From Catalinimonas niigatensis (lineage in GTDB: Bacteria > Bacteroidota > Bacteroidia > Cytophagales > Cyclobacteriaceae): a stretch of DNA of 64,000 nucleotides. Below are positions 34,290 through 42,388 of the stretch, piece after piece (the stretch's first letter is position 1; each line of letters starts with the position of its first letter). The translations under genes and the position numbers were made by a program. Under the pieces are notes generated by a model. It ran no database searches and was not told the DNA's origin. It was given only the letters and a program-made list of their open reading frames with translations. Where the stretch lies: the NCBI RefSeq assembly GCF_030506285.1, contig NZ_CP119422.1:2542001-2606000 (forward strand), in the 5' to 3' direction.

Positions 34290-35626
34290 AGTTCTTTAAT
34301 GGTCTGATATTCAAACTCAAAGTCTATTTCAAAGCTGTCTACAAACTTCTTTTTCATGGCCTGTTTCAGCCTTTGAGGGTTATCACAGTAGAAAATAAAA
34401 GCTCCACCTCCTCCTGCACCGCAGATTTTACCACCATAAGCTCCATTTTCTTTGGCAAAAGCATACATGGCATCCAGATTTTCATTGGTACTAGCTTTAG
34501 CCAGCAGCTTTTGAGCCTCCCAGTTTTCTTCCATAATTTTTGCGCAAGCCATAAAATCTTCTTCTACCAGAGCGTGGATAAAGCGATAACCACAGTCTGT
34601 TAAAATATCCAAAGCACGTTTACCTTCCTCAGTCTGGTAATTCTGATATACCTGCTCCACGGCCGACTGAGCATTGCGCGATATACCAGTATGCAATAAC
34701 AGTAGATTTTTTCTAAATGCTTCCAGCGTGACTTTGGAAACTTCTACCTCCAAAGGTTTGGCATAATCGTCACCACACTCAAAACAGTGGAATCCTCCAT
34801 AGACAATAGCGTACTGATCCTGACGCCCAATAGCCCAGTTGAGTTCTTTGTTTTCCAGATTAAACAAGTCTTCAGCGATTATGCTAAGTGATTTAGGCTC
34901 TGCATTGTAGGTCTTACTACTAATCATCTCCAGCAATTTAACCGCTGTAGAAGTGCTCAACCCACTACCACGCGGATAACCTGAAAAGTTGAAGGTTTTG
35001 TTCTTCATTTCTATCCGAGGCTTGATGGCTACATTGGATACATAACCTGTCTTCCCCTTCATGATGTAAGGTACATCAGCCCAGCCGCCGGCAAAATCAA
35101 TTCTCAGCGGCGCTTTATAGGCATAATTGATTTTATTGATGATCCTGCTGGTCGAGGTAGCCATCAGTTCAGGAGGCACTTCCCTGCCTACAAACTGGAT
35201 CTTGATACCCAGTTTATCGCAAAGCTTTTGCTTATCAGCGATAGCCGAATCATCCTGATTCAGGATAAAAATATCAGGACGGAGTTGACTGATCACTGTT
35301 TCAAAATCAATTTTTCCGGCACCAATCTCGTGATCATTGAGTACCGCATAATCCACATCCTGCAAAGCAGCTACCAGATAGACACGGTTATTCTCAGGAT
35401 TGATGGGGCGACCAGGGCCTTTTAGTTGTGCTAAAGTAGTATCTCGTCCTACTCCCACTACCAACACATCTCCATATGACTTACATTGATTAAAAAATAC
35501 GGCATGTCCTGACTGTAAAATGTCATAACAGCCCGTGCAAAAAACAATTCTTTTATCGGCATGTACCTTTCTGATTCCTGTCAAATCTTCTACCCGGGCT
35601 ACCTTAGCTTTGATAGTATCAAACAT
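34277..35626 (-). CDS. Nucleotidyltransferase-GHMP kinase fusion
   Basis: A 449-residue fusion. Residues 1-165 form an RfaE2/TagD-type cytidylyl/adenylyltransferase domain: VFCTGCYDILQSGHAVFF (28-45) and the STSRII motif (158-163). The first His of the HxGH motif is Gln (Q38-S-G-H41), which may weaken catalysis. Residues 170-449 are a GHMP kinase of the HddA/fucokinase-like group: APLRIDFAGGWADVP (172-186), PRGSGLSTSTA (218-228) and GGKICGAGGGGAFIFY (398-413). It could make an activated sugar (NDP-sugar) from a free or phosphorylated sugar in one protein, but the sugar and nucleotide are unknown. No polysaccharide genes are adjacent. Confidence 0.85.
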   Translation of the reverse strand: MFDTIKAKVARVEDLTGIRKVHADKRIVFCTGCYDILQSGHAVFFNQCKSYGDVLVVGVGRDTTLAQLKGPGRPINPENNRVYLVAALQDVDYAVLNDHEIGAGKIDFETVISQLRPDIFILNQDDSAIADKQKLCDKLGIKIQFVGREVPPELMATSTSRIINKINYAYKAPLRIDFAGGWADVPYIMKGKTGYVSNVAIKPRIEMKNKTFNFSGYPRGSGLSTSTAVKLLEMISSKTYNAEPKSLSIIAEDLFNLENKELNWAIGRQDQYAIVYGGFHCFECGDDYAKPLEVEVSKVTLEAFRKNLLLLHTGISRNAQSAVEQVYQNYQTEEGKRALDILTDCGYRFIHALVEEDFMACAKIMEENWEAQKLLAKASTNENLDAMYAFAKENGAYGGKICGAGGGGAFIFYCDNPQRLKQAMKKKFVDSFEIDFEFEYQTIKELNAL

Positions 35627-35704
35627 ATTTTTATTTCATTATTAAATATTGGCCCAAAGATAAGTAAAAAGTATAGCCCTTTCCCCAGGAAATAACCTTA
35701 TGCA

Positions 35705-36703
35705 TTAACCACCAATGGTAGACATAGACTCGGATGCAGGGTTGGAGAATTTACGCAGGCTTTCTGCTTCAAAGCCATCTTTTGGGCGCTGCCTAAAAGC
35801 ATTTTTCATGGCATTTTTTACTTCTTCGTCAGCTACACCGCTACGTAAAAGTTGACGGATATCCAACACCCCATCATCATAGAGGCAGGTTTTGAGCGTA
35901 CCCTGCGCAGTGACACGTACTCGGTTACAACTGCCACAGAATGTACGGCTAAAGGCCGCAATGATACCTACCTCTCCCTTATGGCCAGGAATGTGATAAT
36001 TATAAGAAGTAGAATGTGCAGCGTCCTTTATTTTTTGGATGTCAGAATATCGCTCCTTTAGCTTTTGCAGGATTTTGTGATGCGTCCATACCAGCACCGG
36101 ATAGTGGCTACCTTCACCGTTAAAAGGCATTTCTTCTATGAAACGTACGGAAACCAGATGGTTCCGGCTCAGTTCTGCCAGCGGAATGATATCTTCTGTG
36201 TTTTTACCCTCCATCACCACTGCATTGATTTTGGTAGGAATCCGATGGGCATTCAATTGGTCAAAGCAAGCCTTTACTTTGTCAAACTCATCTCGGCGGG
36301 TTATTTCTTTGAAACGGTCACGGTCAAAAGTATCGAGGCTAAGATTTACCGAGCTGATCCCCAGTTGTTTTAGCTCGGGTACATGCTCCGTAGTCAGCAC
36401 ACCGTTGGTAGTGATGTTGATATCCTGAATACCTTTAATTTGACGTAGCTGACGCAGGAAATACATTAGATCTTTTCTTACAAAAGGTTCTCCTCCGGTA
36501 ATTCTGACCTTGTTGATACCCATAGATGCCATAAGATTTACCATACGCAGCATCTCCTCATAGGTCAAAAGCTCCTTTTTTGGCATGTACTGGATTCCCT
36601 CAGCGGGCATACAGTAAAAGCAGCGAAGGTTACAACGATCCGTTACTGCCAACCGCAGGTAGGTGATAGGACGTCCATGATTATCATATATCAGGTCAGG
36701 CAT
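35705..36703 (-). CDS. moaA: GTP 3',8-cyclase MoaA
   Basis: A 332-residue radical SAM enzyme that starts molybdenum cofactor synthesis. The N-terminal cluster is CNLRCFYC (C24, C28, C31), followed by RITGGEPFVRKDL. The C-terminal second cluster is FCGSCNRVRVTAQGTLKTCL, and the protein ends in IGG, the Gly-Gly tail needed for activity. Divergent from moaD-moaE-MOSC with 160 bp between starts. Confidence 0.97.
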   Translation of the reverse strand: MPDLIYDNHGRPITYLRLAVTDRCNLRCFYCMPAEGIQYMPKKELLTYEEMLRMVNLMASMGINKVRITGGEPFVRKDLMYFLRQLRQIKGIQDINITTNGVLTTEHVPELKQLGISSVNLSLDTFDRDRFKEITRRDEFDKVKACFDQLNAHRIPTKINAVVMEGKNTEDIIPLAELSRNHLVSVRFIEEMPFNGEGSHYPVLVWTHHKILQKLKERYSDIQKIKDAAHSTSYNYHIPGHKGEVGIIAAFSRTFCGSCNRVRVTAQGTLKTCLYDDGVLDIRQLLRSGVADEEVKNAMKNAFRQRPKDGFEAESLRKFSNPASESMSTIGG

Positions 36704-36756
36704 ATGGCTTTTTATTTCAGACTCATTTACAAAGGTACTCAGCTTTCAAGCTGATA

Positions 36757-36816
36757 AAAAACAGGGAAAGAAAATTTAAACAAAGTCTCCCATAGAACGA
36801 TCATATCCCTGTTTTT
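36757..36816. promoter_or_regulatory. Perfect 11-bp inverted repeat in the moaA-moaD intergenic region
   Basis: AAAAACAGGGA (36757-36767) and TCCCTGTTTTT (36806-36816) are exact reverse complements separated by 38 nt. With the T run on the plus strand it could be a leader terminator of moaD; as a DNA element it could serve both divergent genes. It lies 48 bp before the moaD ATG at 36864. Confidence 0.45.
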
Positions 36817-36863
36817 TGTTTGTGTATTTTGCGTATTAACATAACTCATTTAATTTGCGTGCT

Positions 36864-37106
36864 ATGCAACTTAATATTCTTTTATTTGGCATTACCAAAG
36901 AAATTGTAGGACAGCAAAAGGTAAAGTTTGATATGCCTGAGCAAGCGAGCGTTGGTAATCTTCTGAAAAGCCTCAAGCAGGCTTATCCTGGGTTGGAAAG
37001 CCTGGATGCTATGCTGGTAGCGGTCAACAGTGAATATGGCCAGCAAAATCAGATCCTGCACGAAAGCGATGAAATTGCAATCATACCGCCGGTCAGTGGA
37101 GGGTAA
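36864..37106 (+). CDS. moaD: Molybdopterin synthase small subunit MoaD
   Basis: An 80-residue ubiquitin-like sulfur carrier ending in IIPPVSGG, the C-terminal Gly-Gly that is thiocarboxylated. The ATG at 36864 gives the standard length; a TTG three codons earlier is unlikely. It is followed 11 bp later by moaE, its partner subunit. Confidence 0.95.
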   Translation: MQLNILLFGITKEIVGQQKVKFDMPEQASVGNLLKSLKQAYPGLESLDAMLVAVNSEYGQQNQILHESDEIAIIPPVSGG

Positions 37107-37117
37107 GATAATGAATA

Positions 37118-37558
37118 ATGGATGCGATGATAAATGAAACAAAAATCAATATTCTGCTTAGCGATCAGCCGTTAGATATCAAGGTTGCACTTGAGGCTGT
37201 GAATGACGGAAGTGCCGGGGCAGTAGATATTTTTATAGGTACAGTCAGAAATAAGACGCAGGAGCGTACAGTGGTACGTCTTGAGTACGAAGCTTATGAT
37301 AGTATGGCAGTTAAGGAAATGGAAAAACTGGCAGAAGAAACGTCCGGGAAGTGGCCGGTAGCCAAAATTGCCATACACCATCGTAAGGGCACGCTGTACA
37401 TTGGCGATATTGCCGTCATCATTGCTGTTTCTACCCCGCATCGGCAGGAAGCTTTTGAAGCCTGTAAATATACCATTGATTCACTCAAACAACGTGTACC
37501 CATCTGGAAGAAAGAGATTTTTGAAGATGGAGAAACCTGGGTAGCCGCACATCCCTGA
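37118..37558 (+). CDS. moaE: Molybdopterin synthase large subunit MoaE
   Basis: A 146-residue MoaE: DIFIGTVRNKTQERTVVRLE, KWPVAKIAIHHRKGTLYIGD and CKYTIDSLKQRVPIWKKEIF are all canonical, including the active-site Lys in the KYTID..K region. It forms the heterotetramer with MoaD that converts precursor Z to molybdopterin. Confidence 0.96.
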   Translation: MDAMINETKINILLSDQPLDIKVALEAVNDGSAGAVDIFIGTVRNKTQERTVVRLEYEAYDSMAVKEMEKLAEETSGKWPVAKIAIHHRKGTLYIGDIAVIIAVSTPHRQEAFEACKYTIDSLKQRVPIWKKEIFEDGETWVAAHP

Positions 37559-37561
37559 CTT

Positions 37562-38341
37562 ATGCCCCATATACACAAAATCACCCTCTACCCTATCAAA
37601 TCGCTGGATGGAGTAGAAGTGCAACAGGCACAAATTACCCAAGGTGGAGCATTGCAGTGGGACAGAACATTTGCACTCTACAATGCAGCAGGTAGAACCG
37701 TAAATGCCAAGAAATATCCTGATATCCTAAAGGTGCGAACCAACTTTGACCTGGAAAATTTAAAAGTGAGTCTGTCTGCTGAACCGGATCAGATCACCAC
37801 TTTTCAACTGCCGGACGAACAGGAAAAAATTGCCCAGTTCTTCAGTGAATATTTTGGAGAGTCTATCCACATGAAGCAGCAGTTGACTTCTGGCTTTCCC
37901 GATGATGATGAAAACTCCGGTCCTACCCTTGTCAGCACAGCCACTTTTGTAGAAGTACAAAAATGGTTTCCTTCACTTTCTCTGGATAACCTAAGAAAGC
38001 GGTTCCGAGCCAATATAGAATTAGGAGATTGTGATACAGCTTTTTGGGAGGATTCCCTCTTTTCTGCCCCTGGTACTGATACATATTTTCGTTTGGGAGA
38101 GGTACCTTTCATCGGAAAGAAACCCTGTGCCCGCTGCACCGTTCCAGCCCGTGATCCATTCAACAGTCAGAACGACAAAAGTTTTATGCAGACTTTTATC
38201 AGCAGGCGTAAGGAGACATTTCCCTCATTTGCCAATTCTGCTCAGTTCAGCCATTATTACCATCTCTGTGTAAACACCATCATTCCTGCTTCTGCTTCCG
38301 CCAGATTAGTCATGATTGGAGATATAGTGGTTTTTGAATAA
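37562..38341 (+). CDS. MOSC-domain protein (YcbX-like)
   Basis: A 259-residue protein with an N-terminal MOSC-N beta barrel (YPIKSLDGVEVQQAQITQGG) and a MOSC domain with the conserved Cys in KPCARCTVPARDP, the presumed molybdenum-cofactor ligand. It resembles the cofactor-binding part of YcbX/mARC, which reduces N-hydroxylated compounds, but lacks the C-terminal ferredoxin domain. It starts 3 bp after moaE, so it is the third gene of that operon. Confidence 0.9.
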   Translation: MPHIHKITLYPIKSLDGVEVQQAQITQGGALQWDRTFALYNAAGRTVNAKKYPDILKVRTNFDLENLKVSLSAEPDQITTFQLPDEQEKIAQFFSEYFGESIHMKQQLTSGFPDDDENSGPTLVSTATFVEVQKWFPSLSLDNLRKRFRANIELGDCDTAFWEDSLFSAPGTDTYFRLGEVPFIGKKPCARCTVPARDPFNSQNDKSFMQTFISRRKETFPSFANSAQFSHYYHLCVNTIIPASASARLVMIGDIVVFE

Positions 38342-38586
38342 ATCACAGAAGTAAACAGAGGTTATTTTAGTGAGGCTATATGTAGAGCATGATTTGTTAA
38401 GTGGCACACCCCTTGTTGATTTACTAAAGATCAGACACGCCAAAATCATGATATTTTTTAAATATCCTTCCATATATTGATAATTTGGCAAATTCACCTA
38501 TTTTATATCTTAATATATTAACAAAACAACATTATTATCATAAAGCAAGTTTAGATATATAAGGGTATTGATTTATACAACTCCCC

Positions 38587-38594
38587 TATCTTTG
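38587..38594 (+). promoter_or_regulatory. Bacteroidota-type promoter for phhA (TTG...TATCTTTG)
   Basis: TATCTTTG matches the TAnnTTTG -7 element, with TTG at 38568-38570 sixteen bases upstream as a -33 candidate. The phhA ATG is 38 bp downstream. Confidence 0.6.
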
Positions 38595-38632
38595 TTTTTT
38601 TATTTGAGAATAAAGTGAATCAACAACGACCC

Positions 38633-39373
38633 ATGATGAAGCAGAAATATGATAAATACACTCCGGAAGATTTTCAGGTCTGGAAGACTCTGTATGAACG
38701 TCAGATTGTAAACCTCCCCCAGGCCGCTACCCAAGCCTATCTGGAAGGATTGAAACTCATTCATTTTACCGCAGACAAGATTCCCAACTTTGACGATACC
38801 AATGCTGTACTGAGGCAGCTCACCGGCTGGCAGATCCATGTGGTACCCGGCTTGATTGACGATGACAAATTTTTTCAACTGATGGCCAACTGTAGATTTC
38901 CAGCCTCTACCTGGCTACGCAAAATGAACCAGATGGATTACCTGGAAGAGCCGGATATGTTTCATGATGTATTCGGACATGTCCCTATGCTGACCAACCA
39001 GCCGTTTGTGGACTTTCTACAGGAACTCAGCAAAATTGCCCTCCGTTATATTGACAATGCCTGGGCCATTCACCTCATCTCCCGCATCTATTGGTTTACG
39101 GTAGAGTTTGGCCTGATCAGAGAAAATGGTCTGTTACGTATCTATGGAGCAGGTATATTGTCTTCTGCCGGTGAGACTAAATATTCCCTGAGTAAAGAAG
39201 CTACCCAGTTGCCTTATGATGTAGATCAGGTCATGAGCACCTCTTATCGTAAAGATGTTTTCCAATCTCAATATTTTATTATTAATTCGTACGAACAGTT
39301 GTTTCACTCCACTGCTGCTATAGAAGATTATCTGGAGAAGCATGCTGATAAACCTGAACCTAATTTTGCCTGA
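38633..39373 (+). CDS. phhA: Phenylalanine 4-monooxygenase
   Basis: A 246-residue bacterial aromatic amino acid hydroxylase without a regulatory ACT domain. The iron ligands are H111 and H116 in FHDVFGHVP and E158 in WFTVEFGL, and the pterin region WQIHVVPGLI is present. It converts phenylalanine to tyrosine using tetrahydropterin. ATG 38633 (or 38636) is preferred to the GTG at 38615. No pterin-4a-carbinolamine dehydratase gene is adjacent. A sulfotransferase gene follows 2 bp after the stop. Confidence 0.94.
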   Translation: MMKQKYDKYTPEDFQVWKTLYERQIVNLPQAATQAYLEGLKLIHFTADKIPNFDDTNAVLRQLTGWQIHVVPGLIDDDKFFQLMANCRFPASTWLRKMNQMDYLEEPDMFHDVFGHVPMLTNQPFVDFLQELSKIALRYIDNAWAIHLISRIYWFTVEFGLIRENGLLRIYGAGILSSAGETKYSLSKEATQLPYDVDQVMSTSYRKDVFQSQYFIINSYEQLFHSTAAIEDYLEKHADKPEPNFA

Positions 39374-39375
39374 TA

Positions 39376-40095
39376 TTGAAAAGAATACATTTGATTTCTA
39401 ACCCCAGAAACTTATCTACTGCCCTGATGTATTCATTTGCCCAGCGGCAGGATTGCCGGGTAGTGGATGAACCATTGTATGCCTATTATTTAAAGCTGCG
39501 TCCCGATGTTGATCATCCTGGCAAAGAGGAGATTATGAACAGCATGAGCAGTGATCTGCAGCAAGTCATTGATGAAGTGTTTCTCAAAGACTATGACCGG
39601 CCGGTGGTTTTCTTAAAAGATATGGCCCACCACCTGATAGAGATGCCGTTGGATTTTATGCTTTCTATGACCAACCTTTTTCTGATCCGCAATCCCCGAC
39701 AGTTGATTGCTTCTATCGGTAAAGTAATGAAGCAGCCCGCTATGGAAGACATTGGCTCTCAGCAGCAGTATGAACTGTACCACTGGCTGAAAGAGCAAGG
39801 GCAAAACCCGGTAGTGTTAGACTCAGGAGAACTTCTCAAAGACCATGAAAGCGTGATGCAAAAACTTTGTACAACATTGGATATTTCCTTTGACCCTCAT
39901 ATGCTCACCTGGGAAGCCGGTGCCCGCCCTGAAGATGGTGTCTGGGCAAAATACTGGTACCACAATGTACATCAAACCACAGGCTTCAGCAAGCAGGAAA
40001 GCAGCAGCCGTACATTACCTGAACATCTGATCCCTTTGTATAAAGAAGCGCGCCCCTATTATGAATCATTGTTTCAAAATGCTATCAAAGCCTGA
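39376..40095 (+). CDS. Sulfotransferase-like protein, TTG start
   Basis: A 239-residue P-loop sulfotransferase-like protein. SNPRNLSTALMYSFAQR (8-24) is the 5'-phosphosulfate loop of this subgroup and NLFLIRNPRQLIASIGKV is the 3'-phosphate-binding region. No ATG exists before the loop, so the TTG at 39376 must be the start; an internal ATG would remove it. It begins 2 bp after phhA, so the two genes are translationally linked. Related domains occur in plant proteins fused to aminotransferases. Acceptor unknown; a link to tyrosine or phenylalanine derivatives is speculation. Confidence 0.8.
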   Translation: MKRIHLISNPRNLSTALMYSFAQRQDCRVVDEPLYAYYLKLRPDVDHPGKEEIMNSMSSDLQQVIDEVFLKDYDRPVVFLKDMAHHLIEMPLDFMLSMTNLFLIRNPRQLIASIGKVMKQPAMEDIGSQQQYELYHWLKEQGQNPVVLDSGELLKDHESVMQKLCTTLDISFDPHMLTWEAGARPEDGVWAKYWYHNVHQTTGFSKQESSSRTLPEHLIPLYKEARPYYESLFQNAIKA

Positions 40096-40174
40096 TTTCA
40101 GGCTAAATCATCAGGATGTATGAAAAAAGGCTTTTGCTAGCAGCATGCCTAAGCCATCAGAATGCCCTGATAAA

Positions 40175-40204
40175 ACAAAAAAACCAGATGAGTTACATCT
40201 GGTT
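40175..40204 (-). terminator. Terminator for the small lipoprotein gene
   Basis: AACCAGATG (40182-40190) and CATCTGGTT (40196-40204) form a perfect 9-bp stem; on the minus strand a long T run follows (complement of 40175-40184). Confidence 0.85.
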
Positions 40205-40227
40205 CAAAGAAAGCTGAATATCTCAAA

Positions 40228-40383
40228 TTATTTTTTCCCGTAGGGAGGTATCCTAATATCTGTTTTGGGAGGCATAGACGCTTGATCTGGATCAACCATA
40301 TCGCTTTCACAAGAAAAGAGTGAGCATGATAAAACAACAAGCATTACTGCAAATAGATTCTTGGTACTTGTAAATCTGGACAT
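40228..40383 (-). CDS. Small lipoprotein
   Basis: A 51-residue protein, too short for many ORF callers, with an N-terminal signal and lipobox (VVLSCSLFSC) and a short polar mature chain (DPDQASMPPK; IPPYGKK). A TATCTTTG promoter element lies 39 bp upstream and a terminator just downstream, which supports it as a real gene. No family recognised; possibly a small surface lipoprotein. Confidence 0.6.
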   Translation of the reverse strand: MSRFTSTKNLFAVMLVVLSCSLFSCESDMVDPDQASMPPKTDIRIPPYGKK

Positions 40384-40421
40384 CTTGAAAAGGGTTTAAG
40401 GTTTGATATTTTTGAATGAGT

Positions 40422-40429
40422 CAAAGATA
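40422..40429 (-). promoter_or_regulatory. Bacteroidota-type -7 element for the small lipoprotein
   Basis: On the minus strand TATCTTTG (complement of 40422-40429) matches TAnnTTTG and is 39 bp before the ATG at 40383. The -33 TTG is not clear. Confidence 0.55.
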
Positions 40430-40474
40430 GGTACCTTAATGCTTCTTATTCCCTTGTCCTGTTGTGCTATTTCA

Positions 40475-41533
40475 TTATAAAATCTGGCTCAAAGAAGAAT
40501 CTTTTTTTCTAGGCTTTGCTACTCGATCCATCTCAAATTTTTTGTTTTGAATCCACATCAAATTACTTTTTAATATCTTCTGCGTTGTAGTCTTTGTTTT
40601 AGAAATACAATTGATTTCAAAGCTGATGATCCAGGAGTATGGTTCAAGAAAATGATATTCTGTCAGCTTATATATTTTTTCTATAGACAATTCTTTTATA
40701 CTACATAAATAGTAATTAACAGACGATTTGTAACCCTTACTATTACAACATTTTTCTTCAATGGCTATCATACTTTTCACCTGAGGCCATGTTTCTATTC
40801 CTTCTATCCATTTGATTTGATTTTCAAGGCAATAGCAGCGCCTCAATTTTAAACTAGTGCCTTCCTGAAATGGATACCATTCTTCTTTTTTCTTCGCACA
40901 TTCTATATGCCTGTCTAGCTGATCCTTTATTTGTTCAAAGAGATATCTATTTGATTTGTTGACCTCAAGTAAATAATCTCCATGTTTTTTTTTAATCAGA
41001 TGTGCAGTGTAGGGAGAATTACATTTTGATGCCACAGCGATAATTGAATTTTTGGTCACCACATTTTCCAGGATATTATTCATGGATCTTTGCCTGCTGA
41101 GGCGATTTAGCAAATTTTCTTCCTGATCACGAATATGGATATAGTTCTTATTAATATGAGATCTGATAATCTCTAAATTTGATTGACCTTTAATTTTTCT
41201 ATTTTTAATTGTATTATTATATTCCTCATCATCTGAGCTAAAGCTGATTAGTACTTTTAGAAAATCTTTTTTTAACTCTATATATTCAATCAATTCTCTG
41301 ATATTGATGCGTTCAAAATTTCTCCAAAGTGTTACTGTTGATGGGCATCCATTGGAAAGGTCAATATACTTTTCTAGTACTTTTGAATGGCGTTTTGTAA
41401 ATTCTGATATATTTTGGTATCCGTATACCCTCTTTAATGTGGCACAAATAACTATTAAAACGATAGATTCAAGCTTATGCTTTCTACATCTGTTGATACG
41501 ACTATCAAATAATAAGTTTTCTACTGTTTCCAT
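40475..41533 (-). CDS. ISAs1-family transposase derivative lacking catalytic aspartates
   Basis: An intact 352-codon frame. The N-terminal part matches the ISAs1/DDE_Tnp_1-associated domain: RKHKLESIVLIVICATLKRV, YGYQNISEFTKRHSKVLE and NGCPSTVTLWRNFERINIRE. The DDE part is strongly changed: where the family has IAIDGKTLRG there is only NRKIKGQSN, and the second Asp region reads NVVTKNSIIAVASKC. HWGIEN...HWVLDV reads FLEPYSWIISFE, so only the Glu might remain. No terminal inverted repeats were found. It may be a dead but recently intact element or a domesticated protein. AT-rich compared with neighbours. Confidence 0.7.
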   Translation of the reverse strand: METVENLLFDSRINRCRKHKLESIVLIVICATLKRVYGYQNISEFTKRHSKVLEKYIDLSNGCPSTVTLWRNFERINIRELIEYIELKKDFLKVLISFSSDDEEYNNTIKNRKIKGQSNLEIIRSHINKNYIHIRDQEENLLNRLSRQRSMNNILENVVTKNSIIAVASKCNSPYTAHLIKKKHGDYLLEVNKSNRYLFEQIKDQLDRHIECAKKKEEWYPFQEGTSLKLRRCYCLENQIKWIEGIETWPQVKSMIAIEEKCCNSKGYKSSVNYYLCSIKELSIEKIYKLTEYHFLEPYSWIISFEINCISKTKTTTQKILKSNLMWIQNKKFEMDRVAKPRKKDSSLSQIL

Positions 41534-41590
41534 AGTGAATAGATATAAATAGATGATCGTATTATAGTACTGAAAATATATTTATTTGTG

Positions 41591-41598
41591 TAATTTTG
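41591..41598 (+). promoter_or_regulatory. Possible -7 element for the membrane-protein gene
   Basis: TAATTTTG fits TAnnTTTG, but no -33 TTG is seen at the right distance and the start codon is 155 bp away. Weak. Confidence 0.3.
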
Positions 41599-41752
41599 CA
41601 TTCGGGCTGTTACATTTAAAAATGATAATATTTCTTTTTATTTGCTATAATAGCTTGCTTTTACAATGTTAAAAAATATATCTAGGACATGATCATCCTG
41701 CACCATTGTGATCCTATTTCTGGATTTCGGTCACAGTAAATTAAATGAACGA

Positions 41753-42388
41753 ATGATAGTTACTATACAAAAACCGTCTGTTAATCTCTTCAAAAAAAGT
41801 TTTCAGTTCATATTAACTGATCATCGCAAGATCATTAGTGTTATCATCTCTCTTTTCGTACCTATCATGATGAACCTATGGAAGCTTTTGCCTGAAGATA
41901 TTCAAGTTGAGTTTTATCCCTCAGTACATGTGCTGGCCTGGACCATAAGTATTCACTTCATGTCTGTACTGATATGTGTTGCATGGTGGTTCTCCATCAA
42001 TAGCAAAGATTATGTACTACAGTTCTTTTCTCTTGGCCTTATGGCTTACTGTGCTTTTTTAACTTATTGTACCCTACCGTTCACAGTTAATACCCCTTTT
42101 TGGCAGGATTTATCTGCTTTTATTTTAATTTTTATATTTCTGGTATGGTCTTTATTTTTTATCAAAAAGAAATATTTTAATCGGGTGGATGACTATAAAA
42201 ATCTGCATGATGGTTTGGTATATGACCTGCATCATCAAAAATTTATGGGTGCGGTCAACAGAATTGAGGGATTAGTGTTGCTTCAAAAAAGAGAAAATAG
42301 TATGTATAACGAGGCCTTACAAAATGAAGTAGAAGAACTTAAGAAAACCTTTATCTATATCAGTGACAAATATAACGAGTTGAACTAA
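41753..42388 (+). CDS. Membrane protein of unknown function with coiled-coil tail
   Basis: A 211-residue protein. ATG 41753 is preferred to a GTG 15 codons upstream. Four membrane segments are predicted between about 25 and 140 (KIISVIISLFVPIMMNLWKL; WTISIHFMSVLICVAWWFSI), then a cytoplasmic tail with a coiled-coil-like stretch (YNEALQNEVEELKKTFIYIS). The section YDLHHQKFMGAVNRIEGLVL looks weakly like a dimerisation helix of sensor proteins, but no kinase domain follows. No family recognised. Confidence 0.55.
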   Translation: MIVTIQKPSVNLFKKSFQFILTDHRKIISVIISLFVPIMMNLWKLLPEDIQVEFYPSVHVLAWTISIHFMSVLICVAWWFSINSKDYVLQFFSLGLMAYCAFLTYCTLPFTVNTPFWQDLSAFILIFIFLVWSLFFIKKKYFNRVDDYKNLHDGLVYDLHHQKFMGAVNRIEGLVLLQKRENSMYNEALQNEVEELKKTFIYISDKYNELN

